DNA from: a virus | Strand: one strand, 5' to 3' | IMG/VR virus record: IMGVR_UViG_3300011271_000002 | Span: 40,423-104,422 of that record | DNA: 64,000 bases | Notes under the pieces: model-generated | Told to the model about the DNA's origin: nothing | Database searches by the model: none | What the model saw: only the letters and a program-made list of their open reading frames with translations | Shown here: piece after piece, positions 6,420 through 14,714 of the stretch | Position numbering within the stretch: the stretch's first letter is position 1 | How the letters are laid out: each line of letters starts with the position of its first letter | Program-made: the position numbers and the translations under genes

Positions 6420-9371
6420 TTAATTTCCGGCAGAGGACAGCGTTCCATAGGGGACGCGTCGAAGGCGATCGGCATTCACGCGTACGGCGGTGCCAACGGC
6501 ATCACGATGCGCCGCGAGTATACCCATCCTCGTTCGTTGCTCGGTGAGCACGGGATCCGTCCCGCGCGCATCGATTGCATAGTATGCATTCGGCCCGCCA
6601 CCGCCGAATGCCCGGCGCGCGGACGCATTGCTCATGATCGTACCTGGGCTATTTGGGAAAAACGGCTCGGCACCGCGCTCTCCGACCAAATAGGCCGACC
6701 CAGGCGAGACTGGACCGCCGCTAGCATGCGGTATCAGCGAGCTCGCCAACAGACTGAAAATCCCACCTCCCTTGTCGCCCTCACCGAATAGTCCCCCAAT
6801 GCTCTTGCCGAGTCCGTCTCTCGCGCCGCCGAGTCCGAGTGAATCGGCTAGCTTCATATAGCCCGGATTGGTTTTTGTGAAATCCGGCTTGCCGCCGCCG
6901 ATGAGATCCGTTAGCCCGCTGAGCTTAGGAAATGCCTTGCCAAGCGCGCCAAGGCCTTTTTGGGCCATGCCCTTGATCTGGCCCTCGACTACATGGCCGC
7001 CAATGTCCTGGAAGACTTTGCTGAAAGACGTTTTCTGGAAGGTCGCCAACTTGGCCAGCTCGCCGGTGACGCGATCAAAGCCCATGTGAAACGCTTCGTA
7101 AATGCTTTCGGCGGCCGATTTACCATCCCGTTGCATGTCCAAGAAAAAGGCCCGGACGCCATCTCGCATGCCACGCATGGCGAGCGATTGTTCCGCGAGA
7201 ATTCGGAGTTGATCGTTGCGGAGATTGCGTAGCGAAAGTTCGATTTCGAAATTCGTGTGCCCGCTGGCAATGATCAGCTCGAGTGTGGTGATCTGCTGAT
7301 TCAGCGCTTCCAACTGATTTTTGTAGATTAGACCGGTGCGCATGGCCTCGGCGGTGATCTGCCGTTGATGTTCCAATCGGGCCTCGCCGGCCTCCGCCAC
7401 AGCCTCTTGCGTCAATCCGCCGGCACCAGGAATCGGAGTGCCACCACTTCTCACGGATTCGATAGCTCTATTTTTTAATGCCGCGCGCCGTTCCGCCTCG
7501 GCGCCTTCCGTGATGGCCGCAGTGAGTCGCTTCGTGGCGGCGATTCTTTCGTTGATGCGTGTCATCGCAGCCGCGGATTGATTGATCCCTCTCGCCTTGA
7601 ATAAATCAAGCTCGGCCTTAATCTGCTCCTTTGTGGCACCGTCCTCTTGCATCTTGGCGAGTTTGACTTGAAGGGTCGCCAAGCGCACCGCTTCCGCTCC
7701 CTGACTTTGGACTTGCGCCAAGCGGTTTTCCAGAGTGATTTCGTCCATCAATTTATCGGAAGCGTTCTTTGCCTGCTCGAGATGCTTCGCTTCATACTCT
7801 GCGGCGTATTTGGATCGCACTGCCGTCACCTCATTCAGGTGGGTGAGCATAAATATTTCATCGTTGTATTTCTCAGCGCCCACGGCCGCGGCCACGCGGG
7901 TTTCCACGTTCGCCTTTTTGATGGCCTCGTATCCTTTCCCGATCGCGGCGGTCAAGGTCTCCTGGGATCGAACGCTATTCCTGATCTGCGCCGTGGTCTG
8001 GGCCAGTTTCGTCTTCCACTTTTCCTCTTCGCCAGTGGTCACGATCTGAAGCTCAATAGCTTTGATGGAATCCTTCTGCGAGGTGCTCAGTTGCGTGTGC
8101 CGACGTTCTAAGGCCTTGTTCACCTCCTCGATAATTTTCAGCGACTCCCCATAAGCTGCGGCAACCGCTTTTTCTGCCTCGCTGAGTCCGGCAGCGTCCA
8201 CCTTCGCCTTTGCCGCCGCTAGTTCCGCCGCCAATTTTTTCATGCGGTCCTGGAACGGGCGATCCAGTTTGGCGTTTTCGGCATCGCTCGTAAGTTTTTC
8301 CTTTTTTGCGGCCAGATCCTCTTCGGCGAACTTTTTAGGAACATACCGGGCTTGTTCGGCCACATAGCGACGGGCTTCCTTCAACTCCTCCAATTCCACG
8401 GTGTTTTCAGTGGTAGCAGCGTGCCCTACGAGGCTTGGCACTCCTTGTGGATTTACCAGCGTACGGGATTTTGGACTAGTCTCGTATCGTAAAGTGTTCT
8501 TTCTGGCTTCTTCCGCATCGGCGATGCGTTTATCCAGGATTGCCAACTTAGCATCGAAGAAGTCTTTCAACTCACTTTTTGTCTTTTCGCGCGCGGCCGC
8601 TATTGCTGCGGTTTGGAGTTTGGGATCTTTAATCGTTCCAGCAGCTTCTATTTTGGCCCGCCCTTGGTCGGTGATAACATCCATTTCGGCCTTCATGCCG
8701 CCACCGCCAGCTTTACCACCGATAAACTCGCGGATGTATTTCGTGCCGGTCTCGCCGAGCAATCGCCGCATGATGCCGACGTCTGATTCCTTGAGTAGTT
8801 TGTAAAGCGCGGAGAGGTCTCTGTCCAGAGCCATCGCTAGATTGTCGGCCGCAGCGCGGGCTTCATCCAACGCTAGTTTCAGCGTGTTCTGTCTTCGCCC
8901 TTCCAATTTGGCGATCTGGTTTTCGAGGCGATCATTCGTCACGTCGAGTTGATCGTTTGTCAATTTTAGCGGAGCATTCAACTCTCGAAACATCAGATTC
9001 ACTTTTTCAGGGGCGTTCTGTATGGTTTTGAAAAATTCGTAAACTTTTTCTCCAATGCCGACGATCAAGCCTGAAAAGGCAACCGCGCCAACGATGGGAA
9101 AGGCAGCCTGCAACACCGGGCTCAGCCCCAGCGTTGTGGACATGAAGCGCTCTACCGCCCGCACGTTGTGGGTGAGATTGCCCTCCATCGTACGGATCGC
9201 GCCGCTCGCCGCCATCATACTCGATGCGGTGTGGCCGCCGAACTCCCGCATGGCCTGCGATCCGGAGGAGCCGAATTTCTTTACACGAACCTCGGCTTGA
9301 TTGATATCGCTGGTGAAGCGGCTGGTGCCTGCGGCGAGATCGATGACCACGGTTCCAATTCTTTTTGGCAC
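6420..9371 (-). CDS. Tail tape measure protein
   Basis: At 983 residues this is the longest tail gene, at the expected place after the chaperone-like genes. The start (IGTVVIDLAAGTSRFTSDI) is typical of tape measure proteins. A hydrophobic segment lies at residues ~90-112 (FPIVGAVAFSGLIVGIGEK). Long Ala/Lys/Glu-rich coiled-coil stretches fill the middle, and the C-terminal part has a Gly-rich LVGERGAEPF segment common in tape measure C-termini. It sets tail length and is delivered into the cell at infection. The start is a GTG that overlaps the upstream TAG by one base (TAGTG). From its length, a tail on the order of 150 nm would be expected (general rule, not measured). Confidence 0.93.
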   Translation of the reverse strand: MPKRIGTVVIDLAAGTSRFTSDINQAEVRVKKFGSSGSQAMREFGGHTASSMMAASGAIRTMEGNLTHNVRAVERFMSTTLGLSPVLQAAFPIVGAVAFSGLIVGIGEKVYEFFKTIQNAPEKVNLMFRELNAPLKLTNDQLDVTNDRLENQIAKLEGRRQNTLKLALDEARAAADNLAMALDRDLSALYKLLKESDVGIMRRLLGETGTKYIREFIGGKAGGGGMKAEMDVITDQGRAKIEAAGTIKDPKLQTAAIAAAREKTKSELKDFFDAKLAILDKRIADAEEARKNTLRYETSPKSRTLVNPQGVPSLVGHAATTENTVELEELKEARRYVAEQARYVPKKFAEEDLAAKKEKLTSDAENAKLDRPFQDRMKKLAAELAAAKAKVDAAGLSEAEKAVAAAYGESLKIIEEVNKALERRHTQLSTSQKDSIKAIELQIVTTGEEEKWKTKLAQTTAQIRNSVRSQETLTAAIGKGYEAIKKANVETRVAAAVGAEKYNDEIFMLTHLNEVTAVRSKYAAEYEAKHLEQAKNASDKLMDEITLENRLAQVQSQGAEAVRLATLQVKLAKMQEDGATKEQIKAELDLFKARGINQSAAAMTRINERIAATKRLTAAITEGAEAERRAALKNRAIESVRSGGTPIPGAGGLTQEAVAEAGEARLEHQRQITAEAMRTGLIYKNQLEALNQQITTLELIIASGHTNFEIELSLRNLRNDQLRILAEQSLAMRGMRDGVRAFFLDMQRDGKSAAESIYEAFHMGFDRVTGELAKLATFQKTSFSKVFQDIGGHVVEGQIKGMAQKGLGALGKAFPKLSGLTDLIGGGKPDFTKTNPGYMKLADSLGLGGARDGLGKSIGGLFGEGDKGGGIFSLLASSLIPHASGGPVSPGSAYLVGERGAEPFFPNSPGTIMSNASARRAFGGGGPNAYYAIDARGTDPVLTEQRTRMGILAAHRDAVGTAVRVNADRLRRVPYGTLSSAGN

Positions 9372-9469
9372 TAGATCGCCGCCTTTATTTTTTCAGAACA
9401 GGGCTTGCCACGCCAGGCATAATCGATCCGCGATTGGGTAAAATAGAAACGGGCCGCGACGAAGTTCAT
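9371..9469 (-). CDS. Short ORF coupled to tape measure; possibly remnant of an interrupted tail gene
   Basis: The frame ending at the TAG that overlaps the tape measure GTG encodes MNFVAARFYFTQSRIDYAW and a basic tail (32 residues from the ATG at 9469). The stop/start overlap suggests a translated gene. Upstream, the same frame runs into the antisense of the HNH nuclease gene, so the original 5' part may have been displaced by that insertion. No family is recognised. Confidence 0.35.
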   Translation of the reverse strand: MNFVAARFYFTQSRIDYAWRGKPCSEKIKAAI

Positions 9470-9511
9470 AGCTTCGTGCAGCCCTGACCGATGCGACCGA
9501 TAGGGAGTCAC

Positions 9512-9913
9512 ATGGCTACCACCAATACTAAGGGACCAGAGCCGAATAGTGGCTGTTGGCTGTGGACTGGCATGCTCAAGGATAGCGGCTACGGAAAGAT
9601 TCAAACCGGCACGTTCGCCAACCCCAACATGCAGCGGGCGCATCGCGTTGCCTACGAATTGTTCGTTGGCCCAATACCTCCCGGACTGCAACTTGACCAT
9701 CTTTGCCGGGTTTCTAGTTGCGTCAATCCGAATCATCTGGAGCCGGTCACTAATGCAGAGAACACAAGACGCGGAATCGCAGGACAGTGGCAGAAAAACA
9801 AAACACATTGCCCACAGGGTCATGAATACACAATTGAAAATACCATGATGTATTTGGGAAAGTGGAGGCGCTGCCGAACATGCAGCAGAGAGCGTAATCA
9901 TCTTGCCGCTTGA
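9512..9913 (+). CDS. HNH homing endonuclease, opposite strand, inside the tail operon
   Basis: This 133-residue protein has a clear Shine-Dalgarno sequence (AGGGAG, four bases before ATG). Motifs, in order, are GCWLWTG, AHRVAYELFVGPIPPGLQL, DHLCR, CVNPNHLEPVT and EN, then a C-terminal zinc ribbon (HCPQGHEY to CRTCSRERN). This is the common phage HNH family with two zinc-binding sites. It is transcribed against the tail genes and sits between the gp10-like gene and the tape measure, the usual behaviour of a free-standing homing endonuclease. Confidence 0.9.
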   Translation: MATTNTKGPEPNSGCWLWTGMLKDSGYGKIQTGTFANPNMQRAHRVAYELFVGPIPPGLQLDHLCRVSSCVNPNHLEPVTNAENTRRGIAGQWQKNKTHCPQGHEYTIENTMMYLGKWRRCRTCSRERNHLAA

Positions 9914-9918
9914 CGAGC

Positions 9919-10374
9919 TCACGGAATCACCATGCTAGTTGAACCCTGCGGGAATTGCTCCCTTACGGTCTGTGCCAAAGAGTCGGCAAATGCGGCTATG
10001 GCCCGTTCCGCTGAACTATCAAACGCCACTCTCATAAAAGGGTGTGGAGCGATCATCCCCTCCGCTTTTTTTCCCGGCTTGTGGCCGATCATGCGATGCC
10101 CGTATTCCACCCACAGCGCGCGCTGGCCCATTTTGCCATAGCCGATTCTGGCCAAGCCGCCGCGGAGTTGATTGTCGAGAGTGATCTCCATCATCCGCGC
10201 TGCCTTGAGTTTCCCTTCGCGGACCGGTTCTCTGATGTTGAGCTCGCGATTGATTTCCTGCGCGCCGGCGTTCAGTGCTTTAAGGAAACCAGTGGCCACG
10301 ATGATCTTGGGTGCCTCGCGTAGCATCTTGCAGACATCCTCGATGCCGATGATCCGCGAGACCTCGCCAGCCAT
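9919..10374 (-). CDS. HK97 gp10-like protein (head-tail/tail completion family)
   Basis: This is a 151-residue protein. The pattern EYGHRMIGHKPGKKAEGMI then HPFMRVAFDSSAERAI, with a C-terminal helix, matches HK97 gp10-like proteins. In other phages the family acts in joining or completing the tail. Here it lies after the chaperone-like genes rather than before the tail terminator. Confidence 0.7.
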   Translation of the reverse strand: MAGEVSRIIGIEDVCKMLREAPKIIVATGFLKALNAGAQEINRELNIREPVREGKLKAARMMEITLDNQLRGGLARIGYGKMGQRALWVEYGHRMIGHKPGKKAEGMIAPHPFMRVAFDSSAERAIAAFADSLAQTVREQFPQGSTSMVIP

Positions 10375-10383
10375 GAGTTAATC

Positions 10384-10872
10384 TTAGCCGCTTGCGGCAG
10401 CTTCGACCGGCAATGCTTCCGGGTTGGGCGTTGGTGACGCGGGCGGCGGCACTTCCGCAGTCGCAGGCTCGGGCGTTGGCTGTGACGGGGAAGGATTAAG
10501 CAGTTCGTCCAGGCTTTTCGGCTCGTTGCCCATCGAGACATTGTAGGCGTTTGCCAGGGCGGCCATCGCGATCCCGAGCCGATCGACGCGCAGCAGCTTG
10601 CCGGTTTCCTTGAGCGAATCTTTCTTGCTCAATCCAGGGAAAGCCGCCTCAGGCCCAGCTTCCAGCGCGGCGAAGAAAAGCCCGCGCAATTCCGCAGCCG
10701 TGATGCCGCCGCCCTCGCCCGTGATGCGGAGCAGCGCACTGAAAAGATTGCAACCGCAGATTTCCTCTACGTCCACGATGGTGTTGAAATCGTAGGCGAG
10801 CGTCAGTTCCTCGGCATCGTCGTCGTCAAACTTGAATCGATAGTATTTCAGATCGTCTTTCGGTTGTGGCAT
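10384..10872 (-). CDS. Tail assembly chaperone-like protein with Pro-rich C-terminus
   Basis: This is a 162-residue protein. The first ~110 residues (LAYDFNTIVDVEEICG, LRGLFFAALEAG, VDRLGIAMAALANAYN) resemble the N-terminal domain of tail assembly chaperones encoded between the major tail protein and the tape measure. The last ~45 residues are Pro/Ala/Glu-rich and probably disordered. I chose the ATG at 10872 because the leader AAGGGTGAAC sits four bases upstream, as in several other genes of this genome. An ATG at 10902 would overlap the upstream gene. Confidence 0.65.
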   Translation of the reverse strand: MPQPKDDLKYYRFKFDDDDAEELTLAYDFNTIVDVEEICGCNLFSALLRITGEGGGITAAELRGLFFAALEAGPEAAFPGLSKKDSLKETGKLLRVDRLGIAMAALANAYNVSMGNEPKSLDELLNPSPSQPTPEPATAEVPPPASPTPNPEALPVEAAASG

Positions 10873-10876
10873 GTGT

Positions 10877-11545
10877 TCACCCTTGTTTTCTAAACTGCGC
10901 AAAATGTCTCATCAGGTATTCGCCAGTGATCGGCTGCTCACGCTGCTTGGCCCAGGGATGCAGCATGAAGGCGTCGGCACGCAACGGCTCCTTCGGGGCC
11001 AATTGGCTGTAGTTCGCGTTGTTGGCGATGACCATCCCAAACATCAGTTCCCATTGTCGTAGATTTTCAATGTGCCGGCGCAGAAGTGCCTGAAGAAGTT
11101 TGGGCGTCAGATCAAGCCATTCGCGATCAGTGAGGCGAAGATTCTCGTGGGCCATCGCCCAAGCTTCTGGCCAACTCAACGATTTGGCCTGTTTCGCGGA
11201 TTCGCCTTCATCGGCATTTTCCGAATCTTCTTCCTCGTTTCTCTCTGGCATCGAGGCCTGCCAGGCTCTGAAAAGGATGTTCCTGACATTCATCACGTTC
11301 CCGAGATGAAGGATTTCGCCGGCAGCCCGAATCGAACAATCAGCGCCAACGTGGGTAAGAATTTCGAAAAGCACGCTGCGGAGCGTTTTAGCCGCTGGGC
11401 GGACAAGGTTCAGATTTCCTGCCAAGACGTCCAGGCCGGTGCTGCTTTCAAGTTTCAACAGAAGCTCGTGCGTGAAGAGAATTCGCCAGCGTCGGCCGCC
11501 GAAAGGCAATTCGATCACCGGGCTGAGAATTTCGGCTATCGTCAC
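10877..11545 (-). CDS. Tail assembly chaperone-like protein with second (gpT-like) domain
   Basis: This 222-residue protein has two parts. The N-terminal half (FTHELLLKLESSTGLDVL, FEILTHVGADCSI) is chaperone-like. After an acidic linker, the C-terminal part (LTPKLLQALLRRHIENLRQWE then DAFMLHPW) looks like the domain that other phages make by frameshift. Here both domains appear in one uninterrupted frame. It follows directly on the major tail protein. Confidence 0.7.
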   Translation of the reverse strand: MTIAEILSPVIELPFGGRRWRILFTHELLLKLESSTGLDVLAGNLNLVRPAAKTLRSVLFEILTHVGADCSIRAAGEILHLGNVMNVRNILFRAWQASMPERNEEEDSENADEGESAKQAKSLSWPEAWAMAHENLRLTDREWLDLTPKLLQALLRRHIENLRQWELMFGMVIANNANYSQLAPKEPLRADAFMLHPWAKQREQPITGEYLMRHFAQFRKQG

Positions 11546-11554
11546 ATGGAGCGA

Positions 11555-11998
11555 TTAGACGACTGTTTCGGTAATGGTCCCGCTGATTTGGACATCGGCC
11601 ATATATTCGATGGCCTTGTTTTGTTCGAATGGGCCGTTCTCGTACTTGGCAATATAGCCGATGCCGGTGCATGTGTAAACCTTGCTGCCCTTATCCACCG
11701 GCGCGGTAATCTTCCACGAAAAAACTGTTTGGGCTTGGGCGAGCGCCAGGAGACTCAACTGCGAGGTGTCCCCGATGAAATTTCCAGCGATTGAATTCAG
11801 GCCAGGCTTGATTAGTCCGGGAATGAATTCCTCCGTTGCGTTCGGAGAAAGCAGATGCGTCGTATCTACCTGCGGAACACTCACCTGCGCAGGCTTGATA
11901 CTTTTCACCTCAAGCATCGCATTGTAGCTGCCAGGACTGGCTACAGTGCCAATGTAAAATACCGCTGTGTTGCCAGTGTTGGCGCGAGATGCTGCCAT
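11555..11998 (-). CDS. Major tail tube protein
   Basis: This 147-residue beta-rich protein lies between the tail terminator and the chaperone genes, the fixed position of the tube protein. It begins MAASRANTGNTAVFYIG and has SWKITAPVDKGSKVYTCTGIGYIA and IEYMADVQISGTIT. A strong ribosome site (AAGGAG, seven bases from the ATG) fits high expression. A TATGAT-like -10 lies at 12034-12039, but without a convincing -35. The function is inferred mainly from position and size. Confidence 0.75.
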   Translation of the reverse strand: MAASRANTGNTAVFYIGTVASPGSYNAMLEVKSIKPAQVSVPQVDTTHLLSPNATEEFIPGLIKPGLNSIAGNFIGDTSQLSLLALAQAQTVFSWKITAPVDKGSKVYTCTGIGYIAKYENGPFEQNKAIEYMADVQISGTITETVV

Positions 11999-12068
11999 GA
12001 CATTCTCCTTGTCTTTGGGACTTCTAGCTACCCATCATATCCCTAAAAGCAAATCTGCGTGTAAATGT

Positions 12069-12476
12069 TTAATTCGCCTGATTGAACCAGATCTCGTATT
12101 CGATCATCCGGCGAAAGGTTCGGCTGGCATCGTCATAGGGGAAATCCATCGGTTCTTGTTCCATCAGGCAGCTTTGCACGAACGTGGAATCTGGGTCCGA
12201 TAGCGTCCCCCTGAAATTGTTCAACACTACGTCAATGGCGCTGGCGAGAGTGATCGTGCCCGCCTGATCGTAAGCGTAGCAATCTATCTGTAGACGCCGA
12301 TGCCTTGGTCCTCGTTCGCCAGCCAGCGTGTGATCGGGCGTTCCTCCAACATAGAGATAGGTCCAACTGGGCAGCACCATATCCTTTGGCAACTGGCCCA
12401 GGAAGCCTCCGCTGGCAGCGATCGCGGCCACGGCCGGCGTTCCCTGTACCAGCACGCTGATGCCTTGATCTATCAA
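12069..12476 (-). CDS. Tail terminator (DUF3168-like)
   Basis: This 135-residue protein starts with a pore-facing pattern (MIDQGISVLVQGTPAVAAI) and has LQIDCYAYDQAGTITLASAIDVVL in the centre, typical of DUF3168 tail terminators, which cap the tail tube and join it to the head. The ATG overlaps the TGA of the upstream glycosyltransferase gene, so this tail gene is coupled to the glycan-modification module. Confidence 0.8.
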   Translation of the reverse strand: MIDQGISVLVQGTPAVAAIAASGGFLGQLPKDMVLPSWTYLYVGGTPDHTLAGERGPRHRRLQIDCYAYDQAGTITLASAIDVVLNNFRGTLSDPDSTFVQSCLMEQEPMDFPYDDASRTFRRMIEYEIWFNQAN

Positions 12477-13213
12477 CCCACAAGGATATCATTGGATTTC
12501 TTCACCCACTGATGCGTGCGCACCAATTCCTCATATTGTTGATGCCAGTTCATTGCCCGTTCGGCAGGATCGTAGCGGGCTATCCGCTCCTGCAATACCT
12601 TTCGGGCGCCCTGAACACTACCGCGGATTGGGTAGTGTTTGAGAACGAAGCGCTCCGGATAGACATGCATTCCGGGGAATGTCGCGATATGCCCGCCGCT
12701 GGAAGTGAGATTGACTCGCTGAGTGTTTCGCCAAGCCTTAACGTGATGAAGCTTCGAATCCAGATGGTCAAGAGTGAAGCTTTGGAAGTGACGCTCGGGA
12801 TCACCTGTATACAGATCATCGGTCGGGTAGAATTGCAAAACCTGATGATCCACTGCGTTATAGCCGGCCGCCTGGACCCGCACGAAGGCGTCCTTCAGTG
12901 ATTCATCAGGCACGGGACTTTTCCGGATTTCATCGGCGTCGTGATGAATGCACCAGGATGCGGTTGATGCCGCCGCTAGTTCTTCCACGCGGGTCAACAG
13001 CGGCCGCCACGAGTAGTATTGCGAAGGCCCGTCGGCCGGAAACTTCTCGAAGCCGACCAGCGGAAACTCCCGCACGAGATCGGGGCTTCCATCGGTGGAC
13101 CAATTGTCGATCACGTAGACGCCGATGCCCTGATTGATCAGATGTTGGATCGTGAAAACAATTATGTCGGCCTCGTTAAAACAAGTCATGAACGCTGCGA
13201 CGGAAAACTTCAT
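12473..13213 (-). CDS. Family 2-type glycosyltransferase
   Basis: This 246-residue protein starts at the ATG overlapping the methyltransferase TGA. The N-terminus MTCFNEADII, then YVIDNWSTDGSPDL, and the metal-binding region HHDADEIR are hallmarks of the GT2/GT92-like fold that uses nucleotide sugars. The C-terminal third has conserved-looking histidines (HVKAWRNTQRVNL, LKHYPIR). It is the last gene of a GT/methyltransferase/GT block directly upstream of the tail terminator. Whether it modifies the tail, the host glycan or phage DNA cannot be told from sequence. Confidence 0.8.
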   Translation of the reverse strand: MKFSVAAFMTCFNEADIIVFTIQHLINQGIGVYVIDNWSTDGSPDLVREFPLVGFEKFPADGPSQYYSWRPLLTRVEELAAASTASWCIHHDADEIRKSPVPDESLKDAFVRVQAAGYNAVDHQVLQFYPTDDLYTGDPERHFQSFTLDHLDSKLHHVKAWRNTQRVNLTSSGGHIATFPGMHVYPERFVLKHYPIRGSVQGARKVLQERIARYDPAERAMNWHQQYEELVRTHQWVKKSNDILVG

Positions 13214-14055
13214 GATTTTGTGTCGCTGCCACTGGCGTTCTTTGCACACCACTCTCGCAGGCGCTGGGCCCAATGCTCCGCGTCTTCGCCCTTGAATGGA
13301 GATCGATACAATACGCAGTCCACCGCGTGATGCGCTCCGGGCTCCGGTTTCGGGCGGCCTGGCTGACAATGCAGGCATCTGGTCCTGATGTCGTGAATCT
13401 TGCTCGCGCCGTGAATTATCGCATAACAGGGCAGTGCGTGCCATGGCCGGATTTGATTCCAGGCGTAGACGATTCTAAAATGCCGGGCAACCATGCTCTC
13501 GAATTCAGCCGGCGTGAAATCGTGCCGGTGATGCGGATTGGTCGCCATCGTCGGGACAATCGGAGTCGAGACAATCAAATGCCGAGCTCGCCTGGCCATC
13601 ATGGCCAGGAACTCTTCGGGATTTTCCAAATGTTCCAACACCTCAAACGCCATCGCCCCGTCAAACTCCTCGTCTTCCTCGAGCTGTTCGGGACGCAGGA
13701 AAGTTCCCAGCTTGCCAGGCCGCTGCCGGGCAAGGGTGAGCGCGGATTCAGATGTATCGACGGAAACGACATGGCAGCCCGCGCGGGTCAACATCTCCGA
13801 GCCATAACCGACCCCGCAACCAAAATCCAGAATGCGGCCGCCGGTGAAGCACTTCCGCGCGAATGCGTATCGTTCAATATGGGCGTTACGTTCCCACAGA
13901 TCCGGGCAGCGATCCACGTCAAGGGCACCGCCATCCGGAAGTATCCAATCCAGCGTCGGCAGATCCTCTAAATGCCCCAGTCCGCCGAAGCGAGACCGGG
14001 GAACGCGCCCTCCACCCGGCGCGTGAATATCGACTACTAAATCTGATTGCCCCAT
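13210..14055 (-). CDS. Class I SAM-dependent methyltransferase
   Basis: Motif I (ILDFGCGVGYGSEML, residues ~75-89) and the acidic AFEVLEHL region identify a class I SAM methyltransferase. Zinc-like CLHCQPG and the extra ~90 C-terminal residues are unexplained. It is sandwiched between two glycosyltransferases with overlapping stops and starts, which suggests it methylates a sugar or an intermediate of the same product. An alternative start at 14070 is possible; the ATG at 14055 has a better GGGGA site upstream. Confidence 0.8.
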   Translation of the reverse strand: MGQSDLVVDIHAPGGGRVPRSRFGGLGHLEDLPTLDWILPDGGALDVDRCPDLWERNAHIERYAFARKCFTGGRILDFGCGVGYGSEMLTRAGCHVVSVDTSESALTLARQRPGKLGTFLRPEQLEEDEEFDGAMAFEVLEHLENPEEFLAMMARRARHLIVSTPIVPTMATNPHHRHDFTPAEFESMVARHFRIVYAWNQIRPWHALPCYAIIHGASKIHDIRTRCLHCQPGRPKPEPGAHHAVDCVLYRSPFKGEDAEHWAQRLREWCAKNASGSDTKS

Positions 14056-14714
14056 ATGTCCAGTCCCCACTTGGCCTTGAATAGCTCATGGTTGGCGCTG
14101 TAATCGCCGGGGCTTCGCGGATCCCCGCGAAACGTGCTCGGCAGACTAAGATGATCCACAAATACGCCATCCAGAATACCGAGCTTCAGTCCAGCCCGTC
14201 GAACCCGCAGGCAGTAGTCGTCGTCATCGCCGCCATAACCGACGAAGCGTTCATCTAACAGGCCAATTTTATTGATCGTGCGCCGCGGTATGAAAACACA
14301 CACGAAGCAACAGACGCGCGGTTCCTCCCTCAGCCCGACGATTCCAGCAAGGGGATTTTGATTTGGATTGCCGACATTATTCGTGGTGGCCGAAACGAGA
14401 CCGTATTCTGGATGCTCCTGCGTCGCGCGCTGCATCGCCGCGAACCCACCGGAGCTTTTCAGGAGTGCGTCATCGTTGAGCAATACCACATCATCGCTGC
14501 CCGCGGATTCAATCCCGATGTTTACATTGCGAGCAAAAACGAAATCTGATTCCACGTCTCTAACGTCGAATCCGTCCGGGGGGATCCAGTCATTTCCTTT
14601 CGAGCGGTCCCATATCACAATGATCCGGGATGTTTCACCGGCCGCGCGGATGGCCGCGACGCAGGCGCGGAGATTGTTCTCTGTTCTCGAAGGAATGATG
14701 ATTGAGAAATTCAA
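14037..14714 (-). CDS. Family 2 glycosyltransferase
   Basis: This 225-residue protein uses a TTG start that overlaps the upstream TGA (TTGA). It opens with FSIIIPSRTENNL, has the nucleotide-sugar site VVLLNDDALL (residues ~75-84) and the late GYGGDDDDYCLRVRRAG acceptor-site motif, all standard for GT2 enzymes such as rhamnosyltransferases. It is the first enzyme of the three-gene glycan block. Confidence 0.82.
   Translation of the reverse strand: MNFSIIIPSRTENNLRACVAAIRAAGETSRIIVIWDRSKGNDWIPPDGFDVRDVESDFVFARNVNIGIESAGSDDVVLLNDDALLKSSGGFAAMQRATQEHPEYGLVSATTNNVGNPNQNPLAGIVGLREEPRVCCFVCVFIPRRTINKIGLLDERFVGYGGDDDDYCLRVRRAGLKLGILDGVFVDHLSLPSTFRGDPRSPGDYSANHELFKAKWGLDIWGNQI

Noticed and set aside
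9470-9922. Minus-strand ORF extending the short tape-measure-coupled ORF to 183 codons
   Set aside because: Most of it is antisense to the HNH gene, which has strong motifs; only the last ~32 codons are kept as a possible gene.
11072-11794. Plus-strand ORF of 240 codons
   Set aside because: It is antisense to the chaperone-like and major tail genes, has no ribosome site and no recognisable motif.
13273-13971. Plus-strand ORF of 232 codons
   Set aside because: It lies opposite the SAM methyltransferase, which has clear motif I and coupling.
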